The notes beneath the pieces were generated by a model that saw only the letters and a program-made list of their open reading frames with translations, was not told the DNA's origin and did no database searches. From contig NZ_CP017114.1 in assembly GCF_001720485.1 (NCBI RefSeq), forward strand, positions 2,108,001 to 2,172,000: a DNA stretch of 64,000 nucleotides, written 5' to 3'. Source of the stretch: Cobetia marina (lineage in GTDB: Bacteria; Pseudomonadota; Gammaproteobacteria; Pseudomonadales; Halomonadaceae). Positions 43,955 to 52,616 of this stretch are shown here, piece after piece. Within the stretch, counting starts at the first letter, position 1; each line of letters starts with the position of its first letter. The position numbers and the translations under genes were made by a program.

Positions 43955-44314
43955 TCAGATCTCTTCCCAGATGGCATCCTGCAATTCTTCATTCAATGTC
44001 TGCAGTCGCTTCATGCGAGTCAGCGCATGCTCGGTGACATCCCCGGCGAGTTTGCCAAGCAATTCAGGCGAGGTCCGAGCCTCCTGCCAGTCACCTGCCA
44101 ATAGCGCCTGAGTCATCTCAAGCCCCTTGAGTTGACAGAGCTGAATGAAGGCCAGTTCCTGCTGATAGGCCTGCAACCCCAGCGACCAGATGACCTGCTG
44201 GCATCGCATCCAGGGGGCGAGAGGGTGCACGAGATCATCAGGACGGTTCATCCAGGACAGCGGATGGGCCGTCAAGGGTTTGAAAGGCAGAGATGGCACG
44301 ACGGAAAGTTCCAT
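43955..44314 (-). CDS. Small helical protein, possibly phasin-like
   Basis: 119 residues preceded by a good AAGGAG site. After a Pro-rich N-terminus the sequence is amphipathic helix ('VIWSLGLQAYQQELAFIQLCQLKGLEMTQALL' in parts), ending acidic (NEELQDAIWEEI). This resembles small polyhydroxyalkanoate granule-associated proteins in general pattern, but I see no diagnostic motif, so treat it as hypothetical. Confidence 0.6.
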   Translation of the reverse strand: MELSVVPSLPFKPLTAHPLSWMNRPDDLVHPLAPWMRCQQVIWSLGLQAYQQELAFIQLCQLKGLEMTQALLAGDWQEARTSPELLGKLAGDVTEHALTRMKRLQTLNEELQDAIWEEI

Positions 44315-44376
44315 GAGATAGCTCCTTCAGCGGCTGGATAATGCACTGGAAGCTGCTGTCTTGTGTCCCGTCCGTG

Positions 44377-44544
44377 TCATGATTCACTGGTATTCGAGTA
44401 GATTCTGGCCAATAGTGAATTCAGGTCCGCATGTGACGCGAAAGGCAGCATCACCTCATCGTAGTTCTCCGCAGGGGTTGCCGCCACGCCTTGCAGCGTT
44501 GTTCCACCACCATATTGATATGCGTCATTCTGGGAGGTGCTCAT
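44377..44544 (-). CDS. Possible small protein overlapping the DUF2970 start
   Basis: A 55-residue frame, MSTSQNDAYQYGGGTT..., with plausible codon use and composition but no visible ribosome-binding site. Its ATG overlaps the ATG of the DUF2970 gene on the opposite strand by two bases, so the two would be head to head. It fills an otherwise empty 230 bp. Could equally be chance. Confidence 0.3.
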   Translation of the reverse strand: MSTSQNDAYQYGGGTTLQGVAATPAENYDEVMLPFASHADLNSLLARIYSNTSES

Positions 44545-44716
44545 GATCAACGAAGTCAAATCCGTGCTTGCTGCATTCATCGGCGTTCAGAAGGAAGCCA
44601 ACCGCAAACGTGACTTCGAGCATGGTCATGCGCTGGACTTTCTGGTGGTAGGACTGGTGATGGCTGCTCTGTTGGTCGGGGGCATGGCATTGCTGGCCAC
44701 GGTGATGGCGGCGTGA
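44543..44716 (+). CDS. DUF2970 small membrane protein
   Basis: 57 residues, MINEVKSVLAAFIGVQKEAN at the start, then 'RDFEHGHALDFLVVGLVMAALLVGGMALL'. The pattern of a short N-terminal helix with S-V-L-A-A-F-x-G-V-Q, a charged R-D-F-E centre and one C-terminal membrane helix is that of DUF2970. GGGAGG lies six bases before the ATG. Function unknown; such proteins are common in gammaproteobacteria. Confidence 0.85.
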   Translation: MINEVKSVLAAFIGVQKEANRKRDFEHGHALDFLVVGLVMAALLVGGMALLATVMAA

Positions 44717-44794
44717 CCTGTCGATAGGCATCGATACCATGATATAGGCCGATACCACGACAAGGTCTGCAACGAAAGAGGTGACCAGAAACGA

Positions 44795-44836
44795 AAAGGC
44801 CCCGTGAACTGGTGACATCCAGCTCACGGGGCCTTT
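44795..44836. terminator. Terminator after the cysI-DUF934 pair
   Basis: AAAGGCCCCGTGAACT against AGCTCACGGGGCCTTT, 16 bp with one mismatch and a 10-base loop, 20 bp after the DUF934 stop. The A and T ends allow action in both directions, serving the DUF2970 gene as well. Confidence 0.85.
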
Positions 44837-44855
44837 CATTGGCTAGTCGTCAGGG

Positions 44856-45410
44856 TTACCAGCGACGAGAGAACAGCGGACTCGTCTGATCGATACCTGT
44901 CTGGTAACTCACGCTGAAGATGGACAGCGCGTACAAGGCATCTTCCACATACTGGTCCGAGCGCAGCTGGAAGGCGTCGATGCCACAGCGGCTCATGTAA
45001 TGCAGCTGATCGACCAGCACATCGCCAATGGCGCGAATTTCGCCCTGGAAGCCATACCGCTCTCGCATCAGGCGGGCGAGGGTATAGCCACGCCCATCAT
45101 TGAAGTTGGGGAAATCGACTGCCAGCAGCGGTGCAGTGGCAAGTGCTTCTCCCAGCTCCGGTGTCAGCTCGGTATCGCTGGCAAGCCAGGGGCCAAGCTG
45201 GTCAGACCCTTCACCTGCGTCAACCAGCGCCTGCCAGTGTGCCAGAGGCAGCAGGGCAGGTTGCTGGTAGCTTGGCAGGTTACCGTCTTCATCAAGGCGC
45301 ACGACCTGCCAGGCGTCCTCGGGGACCAGCTGGTTCTGACGGATGACTCCGCCTTGACGCTGATCAGTCAATTCACGTGCTGACGTCATTTCCGCTGTCA
45401 CCTCAGGCAT
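44856..45410 (-). CDS. DUF934 protein, sulfite reductase partner
   Basis: 184 residues. The core 'LLAVDFPNFNDGRGYTLARLMRERYGFQGEIRAIGDVLVDQLHYMSRCGIDAF' (in parts, about residues 92-145) is the hallmark of DUF934, a family nearly always encoded next to ferredoxin-type sulfite reductase. Its biochemical role is not established; it may supply or organise sulfite for CysI. It overlaps the cysI stop by 8 bp, so the two are coupled. Confidence 0.92.
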   Translation of the reverse strand: MPEVTAEMTSARELTDQRQGGVIRQNQLVPEDAWQVVRLDEDGNLPSYQQPALLPLAHWQALVDAGEGSDQLGPWLASDTELTPELGEALATAPLLAVDFPNFNDGRGYTLARLMRERYGFQGEIRAIGDVLVDQLHYMSRCGIDAFQLRSDQYVEDALYALSIFSVSYQTGIDQTSPLFSRRW

Positions 45411-47055
45411 AGACCCGCTCCTTGAACGGCTTCATGCCGATGCGGTGGTAAGTATCGACGAAGACCTCATCTTCCAGTCGCTGCTCGACATATACCTGCA
45501 ACACCTTGTCGATGACGTTCGGCATGTCCTCGGCATTGAACGACGGGCCGAGAATCTTGCCGATGGTCGCGTTGTCATCACTGCGGCCGCCAAGCGAGAC
45601 CTGATAGAACTCCTGGCCTTTCTTGTCGACACCGAGAATGCCGATGTTGCCGACGTGGTGGTGGCCGCAGGCGTTCATGCAACCGGAGATGTTCAGATCC
45701 AGCGGGCCGAGGTCATACAGGAAATCGAGGTCTTCAAAGCGATCCTGCAGTGCCTGGGCGATCGGGATCGACTTGGCATTGGCCAGTGAGCAGAAGTCAC
45801 CGCCAGGGCAGCAGATCATGTCGGCCAGGGTGCCAACGGTCGGATTGGCCATGCCCAGCGCGTCCAGCGCCTTCCAGAGATTCTCGAGCTGATCGACCGG
45901 CACATCTGACAGCACCAGGTTCTGCTCGTGCGTCACACGCAGTTCACCGAAACCGTACTCTTCCGCGAGGTCGGCCACGGCGTCCATCTGATCAGCGGTG
46001 ACATCGCCCGGCGCGAGTTCACGGCGCTTGAGCGACAAGGTGACGGCCTTGTAACCCGGGACCTTGTGGCCGACGACATTGTTGGTCACGAAACGGGCAA
46101 AGGCCCGATTCTCGCTACGCAGTGTCTCGTAGGCCGCAATCGCGTCCTCGCCGACGGCACGACGCGCCGGTTCCGGGAAGTACTCGGTCGCCTTGGCAAC
46201 CGCCGAGTCTGTCAGTGTCTCGGGGCCATCCTTCAAGTGTGCCCATTCTTCCTCGACACGACGGCGGAACTCCTCGATGCCCAATGCCTTGACCAGGATC
46301 TTGATGCGCGCCTTGTACTTGTTGTCACGACGGCCCCACTGGTTGTAGACGCGGACGATGGCGTCAAGATAGGTCAGCAGGTGCTGCCAATCGAGATCTT
46401 CCCGCACGACATCGCCGACCATCGGGGTACGACCGAGGCCGCCACCTGCCAGCACGGTCGCCTTGACGCGACCATCCTCGCCACGTGTCAGGCGCAGGCC
46501 GATATCGTGGACCTGGATCGCGGCACGGTCCGCGCTGGCGCCGGTGACGGCAATCTTGAACTTGCGCGGCAGATAGGCGAACTCCGGGTGCAGGGTGGAC
46601 CACTGACGAATCAGCTCACACCAGGGACGCGGATCCACCGTCTCGTCTTGCGCGATACCGGCGAACTGATCCGTGGTGGTATTGCGGATGCAGTTGCCGC
46701 TGGTCTGGATCGCATGCATCTCGACCTGGGCCAGCTCGGCGAGGATCGCCGGGACATCTTCAAGCTTCGGCCAGTTGAGCTGCAGATTCTGACGCGTGGT
46801 GAAGTGACCATAGGCACGGTCATAGCGACGGCTGATGGCAGCCAGTGAGCGCAACTGTGCAGCGCTCAGCATGCCGTAGGGAATGGCGATACGCAGCATC
46901 GGTGCGTGACGCTGAATGTAGAGGCCGTTCTGCAGGCGCAGGGGACGAAATTCTTCCTCACCCAGGCGGCCGGCCAGATAGCGGTCCATCTGGTCCTTGA
47001 ACTGAGCTACCCGCTCGTCGACCAGGGTCTGGTCGTAAGTGTCATACCGATACAT
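45403..47055 (-). CDS. cysI: Sulfite reductase hemoprotein (nitrite/sulfite reductase family)
   Basis: Reduces sulfite to sulfide with six electrons using siroheme and a 4Fe-4S cluster. 550 residues with two ferredoxin-like and two heme domains. Cluster cysteines are in 'DMICCPGGDFCSLANAKS' and 'NISGCMNACGHHHVGNIG' (about residues 405-460). Substrate-contact segments 'YDRAYGHFTTRQNLQLNW' and 'TSGNCIRNTTTDQFAGIA' are present. There is no cysJ flavoprotein gene beside it, so electrons may come from ferredoxin. A near-by DUF934 partner supports sulfite rather than nitrite. Confidence 0.93.
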   Translation of the reverse strand: MYRYDTYDQTLVDERVAQFKDQMDRYLAGRLGEEEFRPLRLQNGLYIQRHAPMLRIAIPYGMLSAAQLRSLAAISRRYDRAYGHFTTRQNLQLNWPKLEDVPAILAELAQVEMHAIQTSGNCIRNTTTDQFAGIAQDETVDPRPWCELIRQWSTLHPEFAYLPRKFKIAVTGASADRAAIQVHDIGLRLTRGEDGRVKATVLAGGGLGRTPMVGDVVREDLDWQHLLTYLDAIVRVYNQWGRRDNKYKARIKILVKALGIEEFRRRVEEEWAHLKDGPETLTDSAVAKATEYFPEPARRAVGEDAIAAYETLRSENRAFARFVTNNVVGHKVPGYKAVTLSLKRRELAPGDVTADQMDAVADLAEEYGFGELRVTHEQNLVLSDVPVDQLENLWKALDALGMANPTVGTLADMICCPGGDFCSLANAKSIPIAQALQDRFEDLDFLYDLGPLDLNISGCMNACGHHHVGNIGILGVDKKGQEFYQVSLGGRSDDNATIGKILGPSFNAEDMPNVIDKVLQVYVEQRLEDEVFVDTYHRIGMKPFKERVYA

Positions 47056-47140
47056 GTCAGGGGTGTCCTGCGGTCGGGCATCAGGTGGGCGACCACTGAT
47101 GCGAGTCTTGTTGATGCTGCGGTCACCTTACTCCCTATCT

Positions 47141-47161
47141 TTTATTCTTTAAAAGAATAAA
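47141..47161 (-). promoter_or_regulatory. Perfect 21-bp palindrome upstream of cysI
   Basis: Arms TTTATTCTTT and AAAGAATAAA around one central A. It is 86 bp before the cysI start, in an AT-rich stretch. Likely an operator for a sulfur regulator (CysB or similar); the regulator is inferred, not shown. Confidence 0.6.
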
Positions 47162-47228
47162 TAATCATACTTTTCGATGATAGGGTTATGAAGAAGATGC
47201 CATGAGTGTGCCTACGGCAAGAACGAAA

Positions 47229-47263
47229 GAAAAGGCCAGAGGCTGCAATATGCGCGTCTGGCC
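47229..47263 (-). terminator. Terminator after the GGDEF/EAL gene
   Basis: On the minus strand GGCCAGA, a 16-base loop, TCTGGCC, then TTTTCTTTC. It starts 25 bp after the stop. Confidence 0.7.
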
Positions 47264-47287
47264 CTGAATGACATCATGTTGCTGCCG

Positions 47288-49768
47288 TCAATCCTCGTCA
47301 CGGCCCGTGCCTATCTGGCGGTCGCGGTTCTGATCGTCGGGTGTCGCCGCCCGAAGAAGACACATGCGGGTTTCACTTGACGAAGAGTACCGGGCATTGA
47401 AGGCCTGCAGGGGCATCGGACGCGCGAAGTGATACCCCTGGAAGGCGCGCACTCCCATGGCCCTGAAGATCTCTGCCTGACCCCGTGCCTCGATTCCCTC
47501 CACGACGACCTGCATGCCAAGCGAATGCCCCATGTCGACGATGATGCGTGCAAGCTCCCTGTCTCGCCGGCTTGTCTGTACGTTCATCACGAACGAGCGG
47601 TCGATCTTCAAGGTGCCGAAGGGCAGGTTGTGAAGATAGGAAAGGCATGAAAAGCCAGTACCGAAGTCATCCAATGACAGATTCACGCCCAGCTTACGAA
47701 TCGCCTCCAGCTGAAAGCGCAGGCTGTCCTCATTGTCGAGCATCAGATTTTCGGTCACTTCGATGATCAGCTGCCGAGGACGTATCGGATGGCGTTCGAT
47801 CAATGATTCGAGCTTGTGCAGCAGGCCCTGATCCCTGAACTGCATGACAGAGGCATTGACGGACAGGTAACGAGTCTCGATACCTTGCTTTTGCCATTCA
47901 CTCAAGATGACGGCCGCTTCTTCCAGTACCCAGTTTCCGATATCGATGATCTGCCCCGTCTTCTCCGCTGCCGCAATGAATTCATTGGGCGCAATCAAGC
48001 CAAGGTCTGGGTGATGGATACGCACCAGTGCCTCCGCCCCCAGCAATGATGGTGCATCGAGATCAGGACTTTGCGCCTGGAAGATGGGCTGCAGGTAAAG
48101 GCAGAGCCAACCTCTGGTCAGGGCCTCGCGAATCAGACGCTCCTTGAGGAACAATGGCTCACCGTCCTCCAGAGCGCTGTCGCGTACACAGAGTCGGTAC
48201 TGGTTGCCTCCCTTGTGCTTGATATCCATGACAGTGCGCTCGAGCAGGCGCATCAGACGACTGGGCGTCTCATCATCCTGGCGAACTTCAAGCCCTGCCT
48301 TGCTCAGGCTGAGATTGATGGGCTCCCCCGCCTTGAGAAGCGGCGTCGAGAAGGCCAGTTCAATCCGACGCGCCAGGGCGCGCAATTCGCTTGTGTCACA
48401 GGTCATGACGAATTCATCTCCGCCGGAGCGACCCATCCAGGCTGGAGTGCAACTCTTCAGACGTTCTCCTGCTTCCTTGAGCAGGATGTCGCCGTCGACA
48501 GGGCCGAGGTGGTGATTGATGCTGTGAAAACGATCGATGTTGACCAGCAGCAGTCCGAAGGGAGCCCCGCCATTGATGAGTGTCTGAAGGTGTGAGTTCA
48601 GGGCCAGACGATTCGGCAGCTGTGTCAGCGGGTCGATCAGCTCATGCTCCAGCAATCGCTTCTGGGTCCGCTTCAATTCGGTAACGTCCGACAACAGCAT
48701 CATGGTGCCGCGTTCGCTGTCATTGGTGGCCGACGGGATGACCACCTGTACCTGCCGGTCCTCTTCGTAGAGGCATTTGAGGGTCATCACCTGGTTCTCG
48801 CACGCGTCCCCCTTGCGAAGCGCCGAGCTGATGCGATCGATACAATGAGTATTCTGGCCGATGATCAAGGTATCGAAGGGCGATCCCACCAGTTGCTCTC
48901 GCTTCCACCCCGTTACCTCGAGCATCCTCTGGCTGACATCCAGCACCGTACCGTGAGCATCAATCACCAGGAGCAGTGCAGGGGTGTCGCGATAGAAATG
49001 CTGATAGCGCTCTTCGTTGTCACGCAGCGCCTCCATCATGATGAAGATGCGCTCGCCCAGGCTATTCAGCTGTGCAATGACCTTGTTGATCTCTCTTGAG
49101 CGCGTGAGCGGGATCCTGCGAAATGCCGTCTGCGGATTCTCCAGCTGACGCATGCTGGCGATCGCCCGGTTGAGAGGGTTCATCACGTAGCGTTTCAATT
49201 GCCAGGAAACGATCAGCAGAACGCAGATGATGATCGAGAGTGCGATAACGAACAGCAGCGCTCCTCCCTGGTATTGCTTGGCAAGCAAGGGAGCATTGGT
49301 GCTTTCCATCTCCAGTCGCCCCACGACCTGCGTCACGAGAGAATTGCGATAGACCAGCTCCTGGGAATGTATCATCGGGTCCAGGGCGTCGCCCGGCTTG
49401 GTGATCTCCTCGACGAGAGTGCCCTCATGGTTGTAGTAGCGCACTGCATGCACGCTGGGGTGACTGCTCAGCGTTTCCAGATAGGCGTGAATGACATCGT
49501 CATCGAAGTTCCAGATCGCACTTGGCAGGGACAATACCGTGATGTTCATCATCTCTTGATGATCTTCGTGCATGTGCTCGATGGTTTCACTTGAATACAG
49601 TGAATAACCCACGACGCCGCTGACTGCACAGATCAACAGGATGAGGGGCGCCAGCACGCGCAATATCCGCCAGCGCAGGGGCGAGGCATCGTGGCCCTCA
49701 TGACCCTCATGACCCTCATGCGCCTCTGTCGTGTCGTGAGGCCTGTCCTGTGTCTCGTCATTGCGCAT
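47288..49768 (-). CDS. PAS-GGDEF-EAL membrane protein (c-di-GMP turnover)
   Basis: 826 residues: His/Glu-rich N-terminal tail, membrane helix (about 34-57), ~110-residue periplasmic segment, second helix (about 168-190), HAMP-like stretch, PAS domain (about 245-300), GGDEF (about 370-525, motif GRSGGDEF intact, no RxxD inhibition site), and EAL (about 555-800). EAL catalytic residues are complete: EALVR, SVNAS, EVTEN, DDFGTG, LKID and VEGIE. Phosphodiesterase activity is likely; cyclase activity possible. It overlaps a periplasmic binding-protein gene by 11 bp, so the binding protein probably feeds signals to its periplasmic segment. Confidence 0.92.
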   Translation of the reverse strand: MRNDETQDRPHDTTEAHEGHEGHEGHDASPLRWRILRVLAPLILLICAVSGVVGYSLYSSETIEHMHEDHQEMMNITVLSLPSAIWNFDDDVIHAYLETLSSHPSVHAVRYYNHEGTLVEEITKPGDALDPMIHSQELVYRNSLVTQVVGRLEMESTNAPLLAKQYQGGALLFVIALSIIICVLLIVSWQLKRYVMNPLNRAIASMRQLENPQTAFRRIPLTRSREINKVIAQLNSLGERIFIMMEALRDNEERYQHFYRDTPALLLVIDAHGTVLDVSQRMLEVTGWKREQLVGSPFDTLIIGQNTHCIDRISSALRKGDACENQVMTLKCLYEEDRQVQVVIPSATNDSERGTMMLLSDVTELKRTQKRLLEHELIDPLTQLPNRLALNSHLQTLINGGAPFGLLLVNIDRFHSINHHLGPVDGDILLKEAGERLKSCTPAWMGRSGGDEFVMTCDTSELRALARRIELAFSTPLLKAGEPINLSLSKAGLEVRQDDETPSRLMRLLERTVMDIKHKGGNQYRLCVRDSALEDGEPLFLKERLIREALTRGWLCLYLQPIFQAQSPDLDAPSLLGAEALVRIHHPDLGLIAPNEFIAAAEKTGQIIDIGNWVLEEAAVILSEWQKQGIETRYLSVNASVMQFRDQGLLHKLESLIERHPIRPRQLIIEVTENLMLDNEDSLRFQLEAIRKLGVNLSLDDFGTGFSCLSYLHNLPFGTLKIDRSFVMNVQTSRRDRELARIIVDMGHSLGMQVVVEGIEARGQAEIFRAMGVRAFQGYHFARPMPLQAFNARYSSSSETRMCLLRAATPDDQNRDRQIGTGRDED
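49692..49718. repeat. 9-bp tandem repeat coding (His-Glu-Gly)3
   Basis: Units TGGCCCTCA, TGACCCTCA and TGACCCTCA at the cytoplasmic N-terminus of the GGDEF/EAL protein. In frame; gives a run of His-Glu-Gly that could bind metal or be neutral slippage. Confidence 0.75.
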
Positions 49769-50975
49769 GGCGGCGTGCTCCCTGATGGGCGGCCGTCAGT
49801 GCATTCGGTGCTGCAACGCTGGACGATGAAGTGGCATGAGCGGGCATCGGAAGGAAGGGAGAGGCATCAGGGGGAAGTGTCGCGACCTCATTGATCAGAT
49901 GATCCATCGGTTGCAGGGCAAGCACTTCCAGAGGAATCCTGTCCAGAAAGGCCTCCGGGTCCCCAGCCAGCGCGATCCCCATGGTGTAATAGCGAGTGCC
50001 GATATCACGTGCCTGGAGGCTTCCTTGTTGTACCGCGGCGAGCAGGACCAGTGACCAGGCGGTCGCCAGGGCGCCTCCGCCAGCACTGACCTCCATCTCT
50101 CCTGAGCGCAGGTGATCGATTCCGGCACGGGTCCATCCCATGCCAGCCACGACGACATCCTTGCCCGGGCGAAGCCCATTGTGCTTGAGGGCATCAATGG
50201 CCGCGATGCCCATCAGGTCATTGGCCGCCCATATCATGCGAAGGGGGCGGGCGTCTGTTTGATGTCTCAAGTAGCTTTCGACCTTTCGGTAGGCATCCTC
50301 ATAACTCCAGTTGGCCTGAAATATCCGATCCAGGGACAGATGGGGGGCTCTGAGAAGCGCGTCCTGTACACCGCGCACCCGGAGTCGTGTCGCCTCGTCA
50401 TGCAGCCCTCCGACAAGAGCGATGCCTCGACCATCCGACTTGCCATGCAAGACGTCATGGCGATTGATGAGTGCCACCATGCTGTCGTGCCCCCCTTGCT
50501 GATGATCAGGCGAAACACTGCCCAGCCAGTAGGGATATCGGCCAAGTGGCTTGCCCAACGCTCTGGCCTGGCGGGGGGTCAGGCTATTGACGATGATGAT
50601 CATGGGCACGCGCACGGCATGGCTGATCTCGATCAATGGAACCGCCAGTCCATGGTTGTTGGTGGTGATCAATAGATCCGGAGGGCTCTCTCGGTTCAAT
50701 ACCTGCTTTCCCAGTCGAATGAATTCGTCGGTGTTGCGTCTGGCACTGAAGACTTCCAGATGCATCCCCAGGGATTCAGCGGTCGTCGAGGCAGCGATGA
50801 TCGCCTGGGCCCAGAACGTTTCCGTGGAATATCCGGGGTTCAGAAACACGACCTGCTTGATGGGACGCAAGCTCTCGGCCTGAGTCATCGTTGAGATGGA
50901 CATCAATGCCAACAGGGCAAGGGCACGGCACATCCTCGAACATCGTGAAGCCAGTGAAGGTCGCGTCAATCTCAT
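49758..50975 (-). CDS. Sugar-type periplasmic binding protein (sensor partner of the GGDEF/EAL protein)
   Basis: 405 residues with a clear signal peptide (hydrophobic 'RALALLALMSISTMTQA', cleavage after TQA) and a type I periplasmic-binding fold of the RbsB/LacI sort: 'VVFLNPGYSTETFWAQAI', 'PDLLITTNNHG', 'RMIWAANDLMGIAAIDALKHNGLRPGKDVVVAGMGW' (in parts). No ABC permease or ATPase gene is nearby. It overlaps the GGDEF/EAL gene, suggesting a sensory role like NspS-MbaA or LuxP-LuxQ. The ligand is unknown. A Ser/Ala-rich tail follows the domain. Confidence 0.85.
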   Translation of the reverse strand: MRLTRPSLASRCSRMCRALALLALMSISTMTQAESLRPIKQVVFLNPGYSTETFWAQAIIAASTTAESLGMHLEVFSARRNTDEFIRLGKQVLNRESPPDLLITTNNHGLAVPLIEISHAVRVPMIIIVNSLTPRQARALGKPLGRYPYWLGSVSPDHQQGGHDSMVALINRHDVLHGKSDGRGIALVGGLHDEATRLRVRGVQDALLRAPHLSLDRIFQANWSYEDAYRKVESYLRHQTDARPLRMIWAANDLMGIAAIDALKHNGLRPGKDVVVAGMGWTRAGIDHLRSGEMEVSAGGGALATAWSLVLLAAVQQGSLQARDIGTRYYTMGIALAGDPEAFLDRIPLEVLALQPMDHLINEVATLPPDASPFLPMPAHATSSSSVAAPNALTAAHQGARRHAQ

Positions 50976-51114
50976 GATGACTCCATTATCGCGTGTGACA
51001 GGCTGTCAGGAAGCAAGTCGATCCCCGCGGCTGGCGAGCTGAAGGGGAGAGGGCTGCCTGGCGACGGGTGATCTGACGTGTTCCTCTCCCGGGGCCACAC
51101 CATGATCTGCTCGA

Positions 51115-52356
51115 TCAGTCCTGTCGTTCGAGTGGCGCAGGCGAGACTTTCATCTGCTCCAACACTGCCATCGGATCAAACGCGTAGTCGTCTTCCATTG
51201 TCTGCAATCTGAAGCGCGTGAAGTCCACCGTTTCCCAGTCCGGCTGGATCAGCAACGGGCCGTAGATATCGACATTTCCCTGATGGATGGGGCTCATCGG
51301 GAAGTGCACGGTTCTGGGGGCCCAGTGGGTGTCATCAGCGTGGTCTCTCAACATCACCATCGCCCAGGCTCCCGCCATGAAATGCCCGCCATCTGACATC
51401 ACCATGCGCTTGTCCATCACCATGGCGATGCCCTCGGGCGACCAGTTGAGACCCGCGATCAGCACATCCTTGCCCGGCTGCATGCCACTGGCTTCAACCG
51501 CTCGGACGGCACCTTCCGCCATGGCGTCGTTTGCCGCCCAGATGAGGGTATTGTGCAATCCCGAGCGTTCGGCCCATTGGAGATAGTGATGCGTGAGCCG
51601 CTCAGCATCCGGAAGGTTCCAGCGTGCCTCGAGAATGCGCGTCATCTTGACGACATCATGCTCAGCAAAGCCATTCAACATCCCGGCATTGCGAGCGATG
51701 GAGGCTGGCGTTCTGGTATCGCCGATCAAGGCGAGCCCGTGGCGCGTTTCACCGGGCGGATAGATACGCGCTGCGTCAATCAATTCGCTGGCCATCCTTC
51801 TCCCGGCGCCATGGTTGTCGGGAATGACGCTGGCGATCCAGGAGGGGTGGACACTGCCCGGGACGCCATGAGTTGTCTGCTCCTCCGGGGTCAAGCCGTT
51901 CAACAGCATCACGATATGTGATGAGCCGCCATCTGCCAGAGGCAGGAGGTCGGAAGCGGCCTGCTCCTCATTGACCAGCACGAGATAGTCCGGGGATGTT
52001 GCACGCGCCAGGGCCGCGCTTGCCAATCGTTTCATGAGGATGGGATTTCGCTCGGCATATACGACTTCCAGCGAGACATTCAGGTCTCGAGCTGCTGCCT
52101 GCATCGTCGCCGTGACCATGTTCCAGAATCGTTCCCCAGGCAGCCCCGGATTGACGAAGACGGCGGTCAGATTTCGCCCGGGCGCGAGGGACGCCGCCGT
52201 GGGGGGCATCTCGTCGGCCACCCTGGTCATGTTCGAGTGACTGCTGGTCGAGGCAACATCAAGGACTGGTGGGAGGGGGGCCGAAGCAGCGGCAATCGGG
52301 GGCTGAATGCCATGACGCAAACGACGGGAATCCATCGCCGCGCACTCTTGATCCAA
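51115..52356 (-). CDS. Second sugar-type periplasmic binding protein, signal peptide apparently out of frame
   Basis: Paralogue of the downstream binding protein: 'LTAVFVNPGLPGERFWNMV', 'DYLVLVNEEQAA', 'NTLIWAANDAMAEGAVRAVEASGMQPGKDVLIAGLNW' (in parts). The open frame starts only at TTG (52356) or ATG (52335) and has no signal peptide. The frame just upstream (ATG at 52382) encodes 'WIKSARRWIPVVCVMAF', which looks like one. Joining them needs one extra base, best at a run of five G (52298-52302), giving a peptide ending in AAASA. So this is either a recent frameshift, a phase-variable tract or a sequencing error. Gap of 140 bp to the next gene. Confidence 0.65.
   Translation of the reverse strand: MDQECAAMDSRRLRHGIQPPIAAASAPLPPVLDVASTSSHSNMTRVADEMPPTAASLAPGRNLTAVFVNPGLPGERFWNMVTATMQAAARDLNVSLEVVYAERNPILMKRLASAALARATSPDYLVLVNEEQAASDLLPLADGGSSHIVMLLNGLTPEEQTTHGVPGSVHPSWIASVIPDNHGAGRRMASELIDAARIYPPGETRHGLALIGDTRTPASIARNAGMLNGFAEHDVVKMTRILEARWNLPDAERLTHHYLQWAERSGLHNTLIWAANDAMAEGAVRAVEASGMQPGKDVLIAGLNWSPEGIAMVMDKRMVMSDGGHFMAGAWAMVMLRDHADDTHWAPRTVHFPMSPIHQGNVDIYGPLLIQPDWETVDFTRFRLQTMEDDYAFDPMAVLEQMKVSPAPLERQD
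52298..52302. other. G5 tract at apparent frameshift
   Basis: Homopolymer where a one-base change would fuse the signal-peptide frame to the binding-protein frame. A second run of six G lies at 52275-52280. Confidence 0.5.
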
Positions 52357-52616
52357 CCTCCTGACTTTGACGTGATCGACATGTCGGCACCCGATGACAA
52401 GGATTTACAGTATGACCAACATACTCCAGACCACAGCATGTCATACGCCTCAACAACCGTGCGCTATCACCCGATTTCAACGCTTCGGTCCTCCAGACCG
52501 ATTCAGGGGCGATGCCAGATGAAAGGGAATCCACGTGGCGGTGATGCCCCCGTGGCGATCTCGAGGTCGACAGGACAAGGCCACCACGGCCCTTTGATGA
52601 AGAAAGAGGGCGAGGC

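Noticed and set aside
43955-44314. Assigning phasin function to the small helical protein
   Set aside because: Only general helical, amphipathic character supports it; no diagnostic motif, and no PHA genes are nearby.
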